From positions 124,001 to 188,000 of the forward strand of contig NZ_JAHQZS010000002.1 in assembly GCF_019061145.1 (NCBI RefSeq): 64,000 nucleotides of DNA. Reading direction: 5' to 3'. The notes under the pieces were generated by a model. It saw only the letters and a list, made by a program, of their open reading frames with translations, searched no databases and was not told the origin of the DNA. The stretch is from Anianabacter salinae. Its GTDB lineage: Bacteria > Pseudomonadota > Alphaproteobacteria > Rhodobacterales > Rhodobacteraceae. Both the position numbers and the translations under genes were made by a program. This document shows, piece by piece, positions 8,833 to 17,272 of this stretch (positions within the stretch are counted from its first letter, which is position 1; the number at the start of each line of letters is the position of its first letter).

Positions 8833-8864
8833 AATCAAAGCCAGAGAACAGGGAGTTCTTGATC

Positions 8865-9803
8865 ATGCCTTTCCCCAAAGCGACCACCGCGATCGCGCTC
8901 GGCCTTGCCGCGCTTGCCGGTCCGGCCCTTGCCGATTATCCCGAAAAGCCGGTGGAGTTCATCGTGCCCTGGCCGCCCGGCGATCTCGAGGACGTGCTAA
9001 CCCGCATGATCGCCGAGGATTTCCAGGCGGAATACGGCGTTTCGGCAGCGGTGGTGAACAAGCCCGGCGGCGGCGGCGGCCCGTTCCCCGGTGCCATCGA
9101 GGTGGCGACCGCGCCCGCTGATGGCTACACCATCGGGTCTTTCGTGATCGGCGTGCCGGTGATCGGCCACACCATCGACATCCCCGAATTGACGCCTGCG
9201 CAGTTCGAGCCGCTGGGCATCTTCCTGACCTATCCCTTCGTCATCGCCACCGGCGGCAACGCGCCCTATTCGACCATGGACGAGCTTGCGGCCCATGCGC
9301 AGGACAACGACGTGGCGCTTGGCCATTTCGGCGACGTGCTGACGCCGACGCAGGTGACAAAGGCCTTCGCCTCGAACCTTGGCTTTGAATACTCGTCCGA
9401 CGCGGCCTTCGACGCGCTGGACTGCAACACGCTGGCTTCGGGTGATGCCGACGTCATCAACACCACGCTGCAGCTGATCCTGCCCTGCCTCGACCAGGTC
9501 AAGGTGCTGGCCTCGATCACCGACGAGCGCATTCCGCTGGTGCCCGACGCGCCGACCGTGGGCGAGCTTGACGACAGCCTGAACATCGCACTGTGGAACG
9601 GCCTGTTCGTGCACAAGGACACCCCGCAGGACGTGCGCGACAAGATCGTCGCCGTCGCCGAGAAGACGGTGATGAGCGAGCGCGCGCAGAACGTCGCCGC
9701 AGAGACCGGCGCGCTGGTCTATTGGCAGGACGCCGAAGAGTCTGCCGCGCGGATCGCGCAGGACATCGAAACCGTTGCGCGCATCGGTGAAACCCTGGAA
9801 TGA
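8865..9803 (+). CDS. tctC: tripartite tricarboxylate transporter substrate-binding protein
   Basis: The 312-residue periplasmic protein of the Bug/TctC family starts at the ATG at 8865 with GGGAG nine bases upstream. An N-terminal signal peptide of about 24 residues ends at GPALA-DYPEKPV. The YPEKPVEFIVPWPPG motif just after cleavage and the GGGGG loop near residue 65 are characteristic. It delivers a carboxylated ligand to TctAB. The frame stays open far upstream only because it is antisense to the IclR and aminotransferase genes. The ligand is not predictable; proximity to the hpa operon makes an aromatic or dicarboxylic acid possible. Confidence 0.92.
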   Translation: MPFPKATTAIALGLAALAGPALADYPEKPVEFIVPWPPGDLEDVLTRMIAEDFQAEYGVSAAVVNKPGGGGGPFPGAIEVATAPADGYTIGSFVIGVPVIGHTIDIPELTPAQFEPLGIFLTYPFVIATGGNAPYSTMDELAAHAQDNDVALGHFGDVLTPTQVTKAFASNLGFEYSSDAAFDALDCNTLASGDADVINTTLQLILPCLDQVKVLASITDERIPLVPDAPTVGELDDSLNIALWNGLFVHKDTPQDVRDKIVAVAEKTVMSERAQNVAAETGALVYWQDAEESAARIAQDIETVARIGETLE

Positions 9804-9857
9804 TGCTGGCGCGGGCCGGGATCATCCCGGCCCGTTCCCCCTGTCCGGACCGCTGAC

Positions 9858-10388
9858 ATGAGCGACGATCCCCTTCAGGCTTCTGCCGCCAGAACGCGGG
9901 GCCAGCCGCTTTTCGCGCTAGTGCTTGTCGCCGTCGCGGCGGGTCTGGCTGTCAGCTTTCCCTGGCAGGTCAGCCACGCCGAAGGCCGTGTGCTGGTCGC
10001 GCAGCCCGGTTTCTGGCCGGGTGTGTCGGTCGCCGGGATGCTGGTGTTTGGGCTGCTGCACTGGCGCATGCTGCCCCGCAAGCGCCTGCACCGCATGGAC
10101 GGCACAGAGGCGCGGGTCTGGGCGGCGGCGCTGGAATACGCCGCATGGTTCCTGTGCTATGTCCTGGTGGTGCCGGTGATCGGCTACCTTCTGGCCACGG
10201 TGGGGTTCCTTGCGGCGCTGACGTGGCGGCTGGGCTATCGCAGCCCGGGGATGCTGGCGATGAGCGTGGCGCTCGGCATCGGCATCGTCGTGCTGTTCAA
10301 GGCGGGCCTGTCGGTGAAAATTCCCGGCGGGATGATCTACGAGGTGCTGCCGGGTCCGCTGCGCTCCTTCTTCATCCTCAATTTCTAG
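9858..10388 (+). CDS. tctB: tripartite tricarboxylate transporter small membrane subunit
   Basis: The 176-residue protein is TctB-like, with four or five hydrophobic segments and low sequence conservation, as is usual for this subunit. It lies 54 bases after tctC and 86 bases before tctA in the standard C-B-A order. It is the accessory membrane subunit that stabilises TctA in a proton/sodium-coupled carboxylate importer. No strong ribosome-binding site is visible before the ATG. Confidence 0.88.
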   Translation: MSDDPLQASAARTRGQPLFALVLVAVAAGLAVSFPWQVSHAEGRVLVAQPGFWPGVSVAGMLVFGLLHWRMLPRKRLHRMDGTEARVWAAALEYAAWFLCYVLVVPVIGYLLATVGFLAALTWRLGYRSPGMLAMSVALGIGIVVLFKAGLSVKIPGGMIYEVLPGPLRSFFILNF

Positions 10389-10474
10389 GCGCCCCGATGG
10401 CACCATTCTCCCGTGATCCGGCACCTGCGGTCCCTGACCGGACCGGCGCCGGGCTGATGCGAAAGGTCTGAGCG

Positions 10475-12100
10475 ATGGAGCTTTTGCTCTCTGGGCTGGA
10501 GGTGCTGGCGCGCTGGGACGTCGTTGCGGCGCTGCTGGTCGGCTCGGTCGGCGGCGTGCTTATCGGCGCCGTTCCGGGTGTCGGGCCGGCCGTCGCCATC
10601 GCGATCCTGTTGCCCGCCACTTTCTCACTTGACCCAATCGTCGGGCTGACAGTCCTTCTTGGGATCTACGGCTCGTCGATGTATGGCGGCGCGATCCCGG
10701 CGATCCTGATCAACACGCCCGGAACGGCGGTCAACGCGCTGACGACCTATGACGGCTATCCGATGACCGCGCGGGGCGAGGCGCGGCGCGCGCTGAGCCT
10801 TGCCTATTCCGCCAGCTTCTTCGGTGGCATCTTTTCCGTGATCTGCTTGATCCTGTTCGCCCCGGTGCTGGCGCGCATCGCGCCGATGTTCGGCAGCCGC
10901 GAGATATTCCTCGCCGCGCTTCTGGGGATCATCCTTGTCGTCGTCGCGCACCGGGGCCAGACGCTGATCGCTGCGGCGCTGGCAAGCTTCGGCATCTTCC
11001 TCAACACCGTCGGGCTCGAGCCGGTCGAATACACCCGCCGCTACACCTTTGACCAAAGCTGGCTGTCCAGCGGGATCGACCTGATCGTCGTCGTGCTTGG
11101 CCTTTTCGCGCTGAGCCAGGCGTTCCTGCTCATGACCGACATCGACGAGAAGACTCGCATGACCAAGCTGCGCGGCGGGTTGTTCCAGGGCTTCCGCGAG
11201 CTTGCGCGCCATCCGCGCCTTGCGTCGGTGTCGGCAAGCTGCGGCGTGGTGATGGGGATGATCCCCGGCGTGGGCGAGTTCACCGCGCAGTTCCTCAGCT
11301 ACACCTACGCGCAGAAGACCTCGAAGCGGCCTGGCGATTTCGGCCACGGATCAAGCGAGGGTCTGATCGCGTCCGAGACGGCGAACAACGCGGTGCCCGC
11401 CGCCGCGATGGTGCCGCTTCTGGCGCTTGGCATCCCCGGCGAGGCGCTGACGGCGATGATGCTGTCGGTGTTCTACGTGCACAACGTGGTGCCGGGGCCG
11501 GGGCTGTTCCTGTACCAGATGGATTTCGTCGTCGCGCTGTATCTGGCGCTGTTGATCCTGAACGTCCTTGTCATCGTGTTCCTGCTGGTCTCGACCCGGC
11601 AGTTGATCAAGGTGGTGAACGTCCCCAACCGGTTCCTTGGCGCGGCGATCCTCGTTCTGTCCTTCGTCGGGGTGTATTCGCTGCGCAATTCGGCGACGGA
11701 CTGCATCCTTGCCGCCGCCTTCGGCCTGATCGGCTTTGTCCTCAAGCGGCTGAAGCTGCCGGTGGTCCCGATCATCCTTGGCATGGTTCTGGGCAACATC
11801 ATGGAGGTCAAGCTGCGGTCCTCGATGAACCGGGTGGATACGCTTTGGGACTTGATCGAGCGGCCGATCGCGATGGTGCTGTTCGGGATGATCGTTGCCG
11901 TTCTGGCGCTGCATCTGGTGAATGTCTGGGGCGACTGGCGCATGCGGGCAGCGCGGCGCAAGGACATTCGCGAACGCCCGGAGCGCTTTGGCGGCTGGAT
12001 GTTCCGCCGCCGGGCGCGGCTGGAGCGGGACCGAGAACGCCAGATGCGCGCGCGCACCGCGACCCACGCAAGGCCCTGGTCGCACCGTCTTGGCGAGTGA
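10475..12100 (+). CDS. tctA: tripartite tricarboxylate transporter large permease
   Basis: The 541-residue TctA-family permease has about 11-12 membrane helices. The N-terminal GAVPGVGPAVAIAILLP and the internal GMIPGVGEFTAQF are the two repeated family signatures, followed by ALGIPGEALTAMM. The C-terminal 40 residues are Arg-rich and cytoplasmic. AAAGG lies eight bases before the ATG. It ends only 39 bases before hpaF on the same strand, so the transporter may be expressed with, or feed, the homoprotocatechuate pathway. Confidence 0.93.
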   Translation: MELLLSGLEVLARWDVVAALLVGSVGGVLIGAVPGVGPAVAIAILLPATFSLDPIVGLTVLLGIYGSSMYGGAIPAILINTPGTAVNALTTYDGYPMTARGEARRALSLAYSASFFGGIFSVICLILFAPVLARIAPMFGSREIFLAALLGIILVVVAHRGQTLIAAALASFGIFLNTVGLEPVEYTRRYTFDQSWLSSGIDLIVVVLGLFALSQAFLLMTDIDEKTRMTKLRGGLFQGFRELARHPRLASVSASCGVVMGMIPGVGEFTAQFLSYTYAQKTSKRPGDFGHGSSEGLIASETANNAVPAAAMVPLLALGIPGEALTAMMLSVFYVHNVVPGPGLFLYQMDFVVALYLALLILNVLVIVFLLVSTRQLIKVVNVPNRFLGAAILVLSFVGVYSLRNSATDCILAAAFGLIGFVLKRLKLPVVPIILGMVLGNIMEVKLRSSMNRVDTLWDLIERPIAMVLFGMIVAVLALHLVNVWGDWRMRAARRKDIRERPERFGGWMFRRRARLERDRERQMRARTATHARPWSHRLGE

Positions 12101-12139
12101 CGGCGGTGTGCCCTATGGTGCCGCCAAAGGGAGCCTGCC

Positions 12140-12520
12140 ATGCCGCATCTGAGTTTCGAGTATTCCACCGGGCTGGGCGAGATCGCCGATCTTGATGGCT
12201 TTGCGCGGCACATGCGCGACGCGATGCTGGACACGGGCGTGTTCCCCCTGGGCGGCATCCGCGTGCGCGGGTTCGAGGCCGACGTGATGGCGGTGGCGGA
12301 CGGCAATGGCCACCATTTCCTCGACATGGTCTTGCGCATGGGGCAGGGACGTGACCCCGAAGTGCGCGAGGGCGCCGCCGACACGCTTTACGCCGCCGCG
12401 CGGACGTATCTGGAGCCGCAGGTCACGGGCACGTTCATGCTGTCGCTGGAACTGGTCGAGATCGACGCGCGGTTCTCGCGCAAGGGCTGGAACACCGTGC
12501 ACGCCGCCGTCGCGACATGA
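12140..12520 (+). CDS. hpaF: 5-carboxymethyl-2-hydroxymuconate delta-isomerase
   Basis: The 126-residue enzyme of the CHMI/tautomerase superfamily begins Met-Pro-His-Leu; after Met removal Pro is the N-terminal catalytic base, as the family requires. It isomerises 5-carboxymethyl-2-hydroxymuconate in the homoprotocatechuate meta-cleavage pathway. AAAGGGAG precedes the ATG. Its stop overlaps the hpaR start (ATGA), so the isomerase and regulator are co-translated. Being first in the operon, directly after tctA, it may be read from the transporter promoter. Confidence 0.9.
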   Translation: MPHLSFEYSTGLGEIADLDGFARHMRDAMLDTGVFPLGGIRVRGFEADVMAVADGNGHHFLDMVLRMGQGRDPEVREGAADTLYAAARTYLEPQVTGTFMLSLELVEIDARFSRKGWNTVHAAVAT

Positions 12521-12987
12521 GAAGCTACGACCGTGCTCTGCCCATCGCGCTTTTGCGGGCGCGCGAGGCGACGCTGCGGCCGTTCCGGGCGCATCTGGAC
12601 GCCCACGGCCTGACCGTCCAGCAATGGCGGGTGATCCGCGCGCTGGCCGAAGGCGCGGCGCTGACCCCGACCGAACTGGCCGAGCGCTGCGTGCTCTTGC
12701 CGCCATCGCTCAGTCGCATCCTAAGGGCGATGACCGACCGGGGGCTGGTCGAGCCTGCCGCCGACCAGGATGCGCGCCGCCGCCGCGTGCGGCTGACGAC
12801 CGAAGGCCGCGCGCTTTATGACAGCGCCGCCGTTCAGTCGCGCGCCGTCTATGACCGGATCGAAACGGTGTTCGGCGCGGGCAGGATGGAGACGCTGCTC
12901 GATCTTCTGGTGGACCTGCAAGACGTGGTCGAGGCGGACCCGGTGCTTGCGAAGAACGGTATTGACGGCGGGGACGATATTACTTAA
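12517..12987 (+). CDS. hpaR: MarR-family regulator of homoprotocatechuate degradation
   Basis: The 156-residue MarR-type winged-helix protein is the size of HpaR, with the recognition helix in LTPTELAERCVLLPPSLSRIL and the wing in DQDARRRRVRLT. Its N-terminal SYDRALPIALLRAREA resembles known HpaR proteins. It is embedded in the operon between hpaF and hpaE. HpaR represses the meta-cleavage genes until a hydroxyphenylacetate-type inducer binds. A palindrome overlapping its own stop codon and preceding hpaE is the obvious operator candidate. Confidence 0.9.
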   Translation: MRSYDRALPIALLRAREATLRPFRAHLDAHGLTVQQWRVIRALAEGAALTPTELAERCVLLPPSLSRILRAMTDRGLVEPAADQDARRRRVRLTTEGRALYDSAAVQSRAVYDRIETVFGAGRMETLLDLLVDLQDVVEADPVLAKNGIDGGDDIT

Positions 12988-13000
12988 CAGGTTAAGCAAT
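12979..13000. promoter_or_regulatory. probable HpaR operator upstream of hpaE
   Basis: CTTAAC (12983-12988) and GTTAAG (12991-12996) form a perfect dyad around AG, extended by ATT and AAT on the flanks with one unpaired base on each side. The 22-bp symmetric AT-rich site stands out in GC-rich DNA, overlaps the hpaR stop codon, and lies 17 bases before the hpaE start. Size and symmetry fit a MarR-family dimer. A TTGACG about 17 bases to the left could be a -35 box. Confidence 0.6.
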
Positions 13001-13017
13001 TAGTCTGGGAGGGCAGG

Positions 13018-14526
13018 ATGGCGACGCTCGACGACAATCTGGCGACTGCGAAGGGCTACATGACCCGCTGGTCCGATGGCTGCCTGAACCACATCGGCGG
13101 CAAGGCAATGCCTGCCGCGTCGGGCAAGACCTTCGCCACCGTCTCGCCGGTGGACATGGCCGAACTGGCGCAGGTGGCCGAGGGCGACGCCGCCGACATC
13201 GATGCTGCCGCGCAGGCCGCCAAGGCGGCGTTTCCGGGCTGGCGCGACATGGCGGGGGCCAAGCGCCGCGACCTGCTGCACGCCATCGCCGACGCCATCG
13301 AGGCGCGCGCCGAAGAGATCGCCTTTACCGAATGCCTCGACACCGGGCAGGCGCTGCGTTTCATGTCCAAGGCCGCGATCCGCGGCGCCGACAATTTCCG
13401 CTTCTACGCCGACCGCGCGCCCGAGGCGCAGGACGGCCAGTCGCTGTATGGCCCCGGCCAGATCAACATCACCTCGCGCACGCCCATCGGCCCCGTGGGG
13501 ATCATCACGCCGTGGAACACGCCGTTCATGCTGTCGACGTGGAAGATCGCCCCGGCGCTGGCGGCGGGCTGCACCGTGGTTCACAAACCGGCTGAACTGT
13601 CACCGCTAACCGCTCGTCTTCTCGTGGAAATCGCCGAAAGCGCGGGTCTGCCTGCCGGGGTCTGGAACACCGTCAATGGCTTTGGCGAGACGGCGGGCCG
13701 CGCGCTGTGCGAGCACCCGGCGATCAAGGCCATCGCCTTCATCGGGGAATCCACAACCGGCCAGCACATCCTGCGGCAAGGCGCCTCGACGCTCAAGCGC
13801 ACGCATCTGGAACTGGGCGGCAAGAACCCGGTGGTGGTCTTCGCCGACGCCGATCTTGACCGCGCCGCAGATGCGGCCGTGTTCATGATCTACTCGCTGA
13901 ACGGCGAGCGCTGCACTTCGTCGTCGCGGCTGCTGGTCGAGGCGTCAATCTACGACAGCTTTACCGCAAAAGTGGTTGAGAAAGCAGAGAATATCCGTAT
14001 TGGCCACCCGCTTGATCCGCAGACGACGATCGGCCCGCTGATCGCGCCGGGGCATCTGGACAAGGTGCTGTCCTACTTCGACATCGCCAAGGCGGACGGC
14101 GCGACCATCGCCACCGGCGGCGCGCGCTGGGGCGATACGGGGTGCTGGGTCAAGCCGACGCTGTTCACCCATGCCACCAACGACATGCGCATCGCGCAAG
14201 AGGAAATCTTCGGCCCGGTCCTGACCGCGATCCCTTTCGACACCGAGGAAAAGGCTCTGGAGATCGCCAACAGCGTCGACTACGGCCTCGCGGGCTATGT
14301 CTGGACCGCCGACGTGACCCGCGCGATGCGGTTCACGCAAGCCATGGACGCCGGGATGATCTGGGTGAATTCGGAGAACCTGCGCCATCTGCCCGCGCCC
14401 TTCGGCGGCATGAAGTCCAGCGGCATCGGCCGCGATGGCGGCGACTGGTCCTTCGATTTCTACATGGAAGCCAGGAACGTGGCCTTTGCCACGACCGCCC
14501 ACAAGATACCGAAACTCGGAGGCTGA
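13018..14526 (+). CDS. hpaE: 5-carboxymethyl-2-hydroxymuconate semialdehyde dehydrogenase
   Basis: The 502-residue NAD-dependent aldehyde dehydrogenase oxidises the ring-cleavage semialdehyde to 5-carboxymethyl-2-hydroxymuconate. Seen directly: the TPWNTPF cofactor region at 165-170, catalytic Glu265 in LELGGKNP, nucleophile Cys299 in NGERCTSSS, and EEIFGPV near residue 400. Context with hpaD/F/G/H picks HpaE out of the wider ALDH superfamily. GGGAGGGCAGG precedes the ATG. The promoter/operator directly upstream suggests it heads an HpaR-controlled transcript. Confidence 0.93.
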   Translation: MATLDDNLATAKGYMTRWSDGCLNHIGGKAMPAASGKTFATVSPVDMAELAQVAEGDAADIDAAAQAAKAAFPGWRDMAGAKRRDLLHAIADAIEARAEEIAFTECLDTGQALRFMSKAAIRGADNFRFYADRAPEAQDGQSLYGPGQINITSRTPIGPVGIITPWNTPFMLSTWKIAPALAAGCTVVHKPAELSPLTARLLVEIAESAGLPAGVWNTVNGFGETAGRALCEHPAIKAIAFIGESTTGQHILRQGASTLKRTHLELGGKNPVVVFADADLDRAADAAVFMIYSLNGERCTSSSRLLVEASIYDSFTAKVVEKAENIRIGHPLDPQTTIGPLIAPGHLDKVLSYFDIAKADGATIATGGARWGDTGCWVKPTLFTHATNDMRIAQEEIFGPVLTAIPFDTEEKALEIANSVDYGLAGYVWTADVTRAMRFTQAMDAGMIWVNSENLRHLPAPFGGMKSSGIGRDGGDWSFDFYMEARNVAFATTAHKIPKLGG

Positions 14527-14558
14527 CGCGCGAGCGCCGATCGAGAGGGAGAACACAG

Positions 14559-15539
14559 ATGCCCGTTCCAGCACATAACCTGACGCCGCCCTTCAACGTG
14601 GTGCGATTGTCCCATGTCGATCTTGCCGTCACCGATCTGGAGGCGAGCCGCGCGTTCTATGCCGACACGCTGGGCCTGCAGGTGACGCATCAGGACGACG
14701 ACACGCTGACCCTGCGCGCGATGGAGGAACGGGGGCACCACTGCCTGATCCTGCGCCGCGCCGAGGCTCCAAGCGCACAAGCCGTGGTGTTCAAGGTCTG
14801 GTCCGAGGCGGACCTTGATCTCGCGGAGGCTTGGTTCGCCGACAAGGGCCGGCCGACCGAGTGGGTGGACCGCCGTTGGCAGGGCCGCACCCTGCGCAGC
14901 AGCGATCCGCACGGCCTGCCCATCGAGTTCTACGCCCGGATGGACCGGCTGGAGCCGATCCACCAGCACTACAAGCTGTACAGGGGCGTGAAACCGCTGC
15001 GGATCGACCATTTCAACTGCTTCTCGCCCAATGTCGACGACAGCGTCGGCTTCTGGAACGAGATGGGGTTTCGCGTCACCGAGTATACCGAGGACAAGGA
15101 CAGCAAGCGGCTTTGGGCGGCGTGGATGCACCGCAAGGGCGGCGTGCATGACATGGCCTTCACCAATGGCCATGGCCCGCGCCTGCACCATGTCGCGTTC
15201 TGGGTGCCGACGCCGCTGAACATCATCGACCTGCTCGACCTGATGGCGACGACGGGATATGTTTCACATATCGAACGTGGGCCGGGGCGGCACGGCATAT
15301 CGAACGCCTTTTTCTTGTACATACGCGATCCAGACGGACACCGGATCGAGATATACTGCTCGGACTACCAGACCGTCGATCCCGATCACGAGCCGATCCA
15401 CTGGGATCTCAAGGACCCGCAGCGCCAGACGCTTTGGGGCGCGCCCGCGCCGCGATCCTGGTTCGAGGAAGGCACGCTGTTCGAAGGCATAGACACCCGC
15501 GCGCCAGAGCTGGACGCCCAGCCGATCGTGGCGCCATGA
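14559..15539 (+). CDS. hpaD: 3,4-dihydroxyphenylacetate (homoprotocatechuate) 2,3-dioxygenase
   Basis: The 326-residue type I extradiol dioxygenase has two vicinal-oxygen-chelate domains. The likely metal ligands are His151 (RIDHFN), His211 (LHHVAFW) and Glu264 (HRIEIY), the expected two-His-one-Glu triad. The sequence closely follows the Brevibacterium/Arthrobacter-type enzyme (RIDHFNCFSP, GPGRHGISNAF) rather than the LigB-type E. coli HpaD. Start is the ATG at 14559 after GAGAGGGAG. Its stop overlaps the next ATG. It cleaves homoprotocatechuate next to the hydroxyls, using Fe(II) or Mn(II). Confidence 0.94.
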   Translation: MPVPAHNLTPPFNVVRLSHVDLAVTDLEASRAFYADTLGLQVTHQDDDTLTLRAMEERGHHCLILRRAEAPSAQAVVFKVWSEADLDLAEAWFADKGRPTEWVDRRWQGRTLRSSDPHGLPIEFYARMDRLEPIHQHYKLYRGVKPLRIDHFNCFSPNVDDSVGFWNEMGFRVTEYTEDKDSKRLWAAWMHRKGGVHDMAFTNGHGPRLHHVAFWVPTPLNIIDLLDLMATTGYVSHIERGPGRHGISNAFFLYIRDPDGHRIEIYCSDYQTVDPDHEPIHWDLKDPQRQTLWGAPAPRSWFEEGTLFEGIDTRAPELDAQPIVAP

Positions 15540-16405
15540 CCGGGACCATGAACGGGCTGGCGAGTTTCACCTCTGCCGGGCGCGCCTTCTGGGGCGTGGC
15601 GACCAATGAAGGCATGATCGCGCTAAGCCAGGAGTTCCCGCAATGGCGGACGCTTCGAAATGTCATCGAGAACAAGGCGTTGAGTATTGTTCTTGAAGCG
15701 GCACGCAACGGCGATGTGACCCATCCCGCCGGGACGTTCGACTGGGATATTCCGGTGCCGGACCCCGAGAAGATCATCTGTGTCGGCGTCAACTATCCGG
15801 ACCGGAACGCCGAGTACAAGGACGGGCAAGAGGCGCCGCCGAACCCGTCGCTGTTCATCCGCTTTGCGCGCTCCTTCGTGGGGCACGGCCAGCCGCTGAT
15901 CCGCCCGCCCGAAAGCGAAAAACTGGATTACGAGGGCGAGATCGCCATCGTCATCGGCAGACCCGGGCGCCGCATCGCCGAGGCCGACGCCTGGCGCCAT
16001 GTCGCGGCCATGACGCTGGCGAACGAGGGCACGATCCGCGACTGGGTGCGCCACGCCAAGTTCAACGTGACGCAAGGCAAGAACTGGGACGCCAGCGGCG
16101 CCATCGGTCCGTGGCTGGTGCCGCTCGAGGGGCCCGAGCAACTCGCCGACATCCGCCTGACGACCCGCGTGAACGGCAAGGTGCGTCAGGACGACCGCAC
16201 CGGGCGGATGATCTTCCCGGTGCCCTACCTGATCCACTACATCTCGACCTTCACGACGCTGGTGCCGGGTGACGTCATCCTGACCGGCACGCCGACGGGC
16301 GCAGGTGCAAGGTTCGACCCGCCGGTGTGGCTGGTTCCCGGCGACGAGATCGTCGTCGAAGCGGACGGGATAGGCCGCCTTGTGAACGGGGTGACGGACG
16401 AATGA
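15536..16405 (+). CDS. hpaG: fumarylacetoacetate hydrolase-fold decarboxylase/isomerase of the hpa pathway
   Basis: The 289-residue protein has one FAH catalytic domain: ICVGVNYPDRNAEY starts the core, acidic metal ligands lie in LDYEGEIAIVIG, and ILTGTPTGAGA is near the C-terminus. It should act as 5-oxopent-3-ene-1,2,5-tricarboxylate decarboxylase and/or 2-hydroxyhepta-2,4-diene-1,7-dioate isomerase. E. coli HpaG is a tandem duplication of about 430 residues; here only one unit exists and no second FAH gene is next to it. Start ATG overlaps the hpaD stop. Confidence 0.88.
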   Translation: MTGTMNGLASFTSAGRAFWGVATNEGMIALSQEFPQWRTLRNVIENKALSIVLEAARNGDVTHPAGTFDWDIPVPDPEKIICVGVNYPDRNAEYKDGQEAPPNPSLFIRFARSFVGHGQPLIRPPESEKLDYEGEIAIVIGRPGRRIAEADAWRHVAAMTLANEGTIRDWVRHAKFNVTQGKNWDASGAIGPWLVPLEGPEQLADIRLTTRVNGKVRQDDRTGRMIFPVPYLIHYISTFTTLVPGDVILTGTPTGAGARFDPPVWLVPGDEIVVEADGIGRLVNGVTDE

Positions 16406-17202
16406 CGCCCGAGGAACACGCCGCCGCAGGCGCAGCCCTGTTCGAGGCCGAGCAGACGCGCAGGCAGATCGGGCTCTTGTCGGTGAAATGCCCGGGAATG
16501 ACGCTGGACGATGCCTATGCCGTGCAGGCCGAGTTCGTGCGCCGCCGTCTGATCGCCGGGCGCAAGGTCATCGGCTGGAAAATCGGCCTGACCAGCCGCG
16601 CGATGCAGGACGCGCTGAAGATCGACACGCCTGACTCGGGCGTCTTGTTCGACGACATGCTGTTCCGCAGCGGCGACACGGTTCCGGCGGGGCGGTTCAT
16701 CCAGCCGCGTGTCGAAGCCGAGATTGCCTTCGTGATGAAGGCGCCGCTGAAAGGCGCGGACGTGACGCGCGAGGATGTGCTGGCCGCGACAGACTACATC
16801 GCGCCCAGCCTCGAAATCCTCGATACGCGCATCTTGCGCGCCGATCCCGGCACCGGCGTGGCCCGCAGGATCACCGACACGATCAGCGACAACGCGGCAA
16901 ACGCAGGGATCGTACTGGGCGACGGACGTTTCGATCCGGCGGCGACCGACATGCGCTGGATGGGCGCCATCGTGAAGCGCGGCGGCGTGGTCGAGGAAAC
17001 CGGTCTTGGCGCGGGCGTGCTGGACGATCCGGCGACGGGGATCGTCTGGCTGGTGCGCAGGCTGGCGCAGTACGGCGACGGGATCGAGGCGGGGCAGGTG
17101 GTCTTGTCCGGCAGCTTTATCCGCCCGATCGAGGCGCCGCAGGGCGCGGACATCGATGCGGACTTCGGGCGTTTTGGGAATGTCACGATCCGCTTCGCCT
17201 GA
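16402..17202 (+). CDS. hpaH: 2-oxo-hept-3-ene-1,7-dioate hydratase
   Basis: The 266-residue hydratase of the MhpD/HpaH family adds water to the dienoate, the step before aldol cleavage. Hallmarks: VIGWKIGLTS near residue 55, SGVLFDDM near residue 75, the acidic metal site PRVEAEIAFV near residue 100, and PSLEILD near 135. ATGA couples it to hpaG. The aldolase (HpaI) expected next is absent; a copper ATPase follows after 70 bases. Confidence 0.93.
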   Translation: MTPEEHAAAGAALFEAEQTRRQIGLLSVKCPGMTLDDAYAVQAEFVRRRLIAGRKVIGWKIGLTSRAMQDALKIDTPDSGVLFDDMLFRSGDTVPAGRFIQPRVEAEIAFVMKAPLKGADVTREDVLAATDYIAPSLEILDTRILRADPGTGVARRITDTISDNAANAGIVLGDGRFDPAATDMRWMGAIVKRGGVVEETGLGAGVLDDPATGIVWLVRRLAQYGDGIEAGQVVLSGSFIRPIEAPQGADIDADFGRFGNVTIRFA

Positions 17203-17245
17203 GCAAAGATTTCCGAACATCAACCTTCCCTGCCGGACCGTAACG

Positions 17246-17265
17246 CCCTACCTGACGGGGTAGGG
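17246..17265. promoter_or_regulatory. dyad immediately before the copper ATPase start
   Basis: CCCTACC (17246-17252) and GGTAGGG (17259-17265) form a perfect 7-bp inverted repeat with a six-base spacer. It includes the GTAGGG ribosome-binding site for the ATG at 17273, so as a DNA operator or RNA hairpin it could control the ATPase. It does not fit the textbook CueR site; only an ACCTTCCC half-site is visible further upstream. Confidence 0.4.
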
Positions 17266-17272
17266 TATGAAC

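Noticed and set aside
7428-8864. Upstream extension of the tctC frame
   Set aside because: Runs antisense through the aminotransferase and IclR genes. The signal peptide and GGGAG ribosome-binding site place the start at 8865.
17221-17245. ACCTTCCC, a CueR-like half-site before copA
   Set aside because: The matching right half-site GGGAAGGT is missing and there is no properly spaced MerR-type promoter, so I do not call a CueR site.
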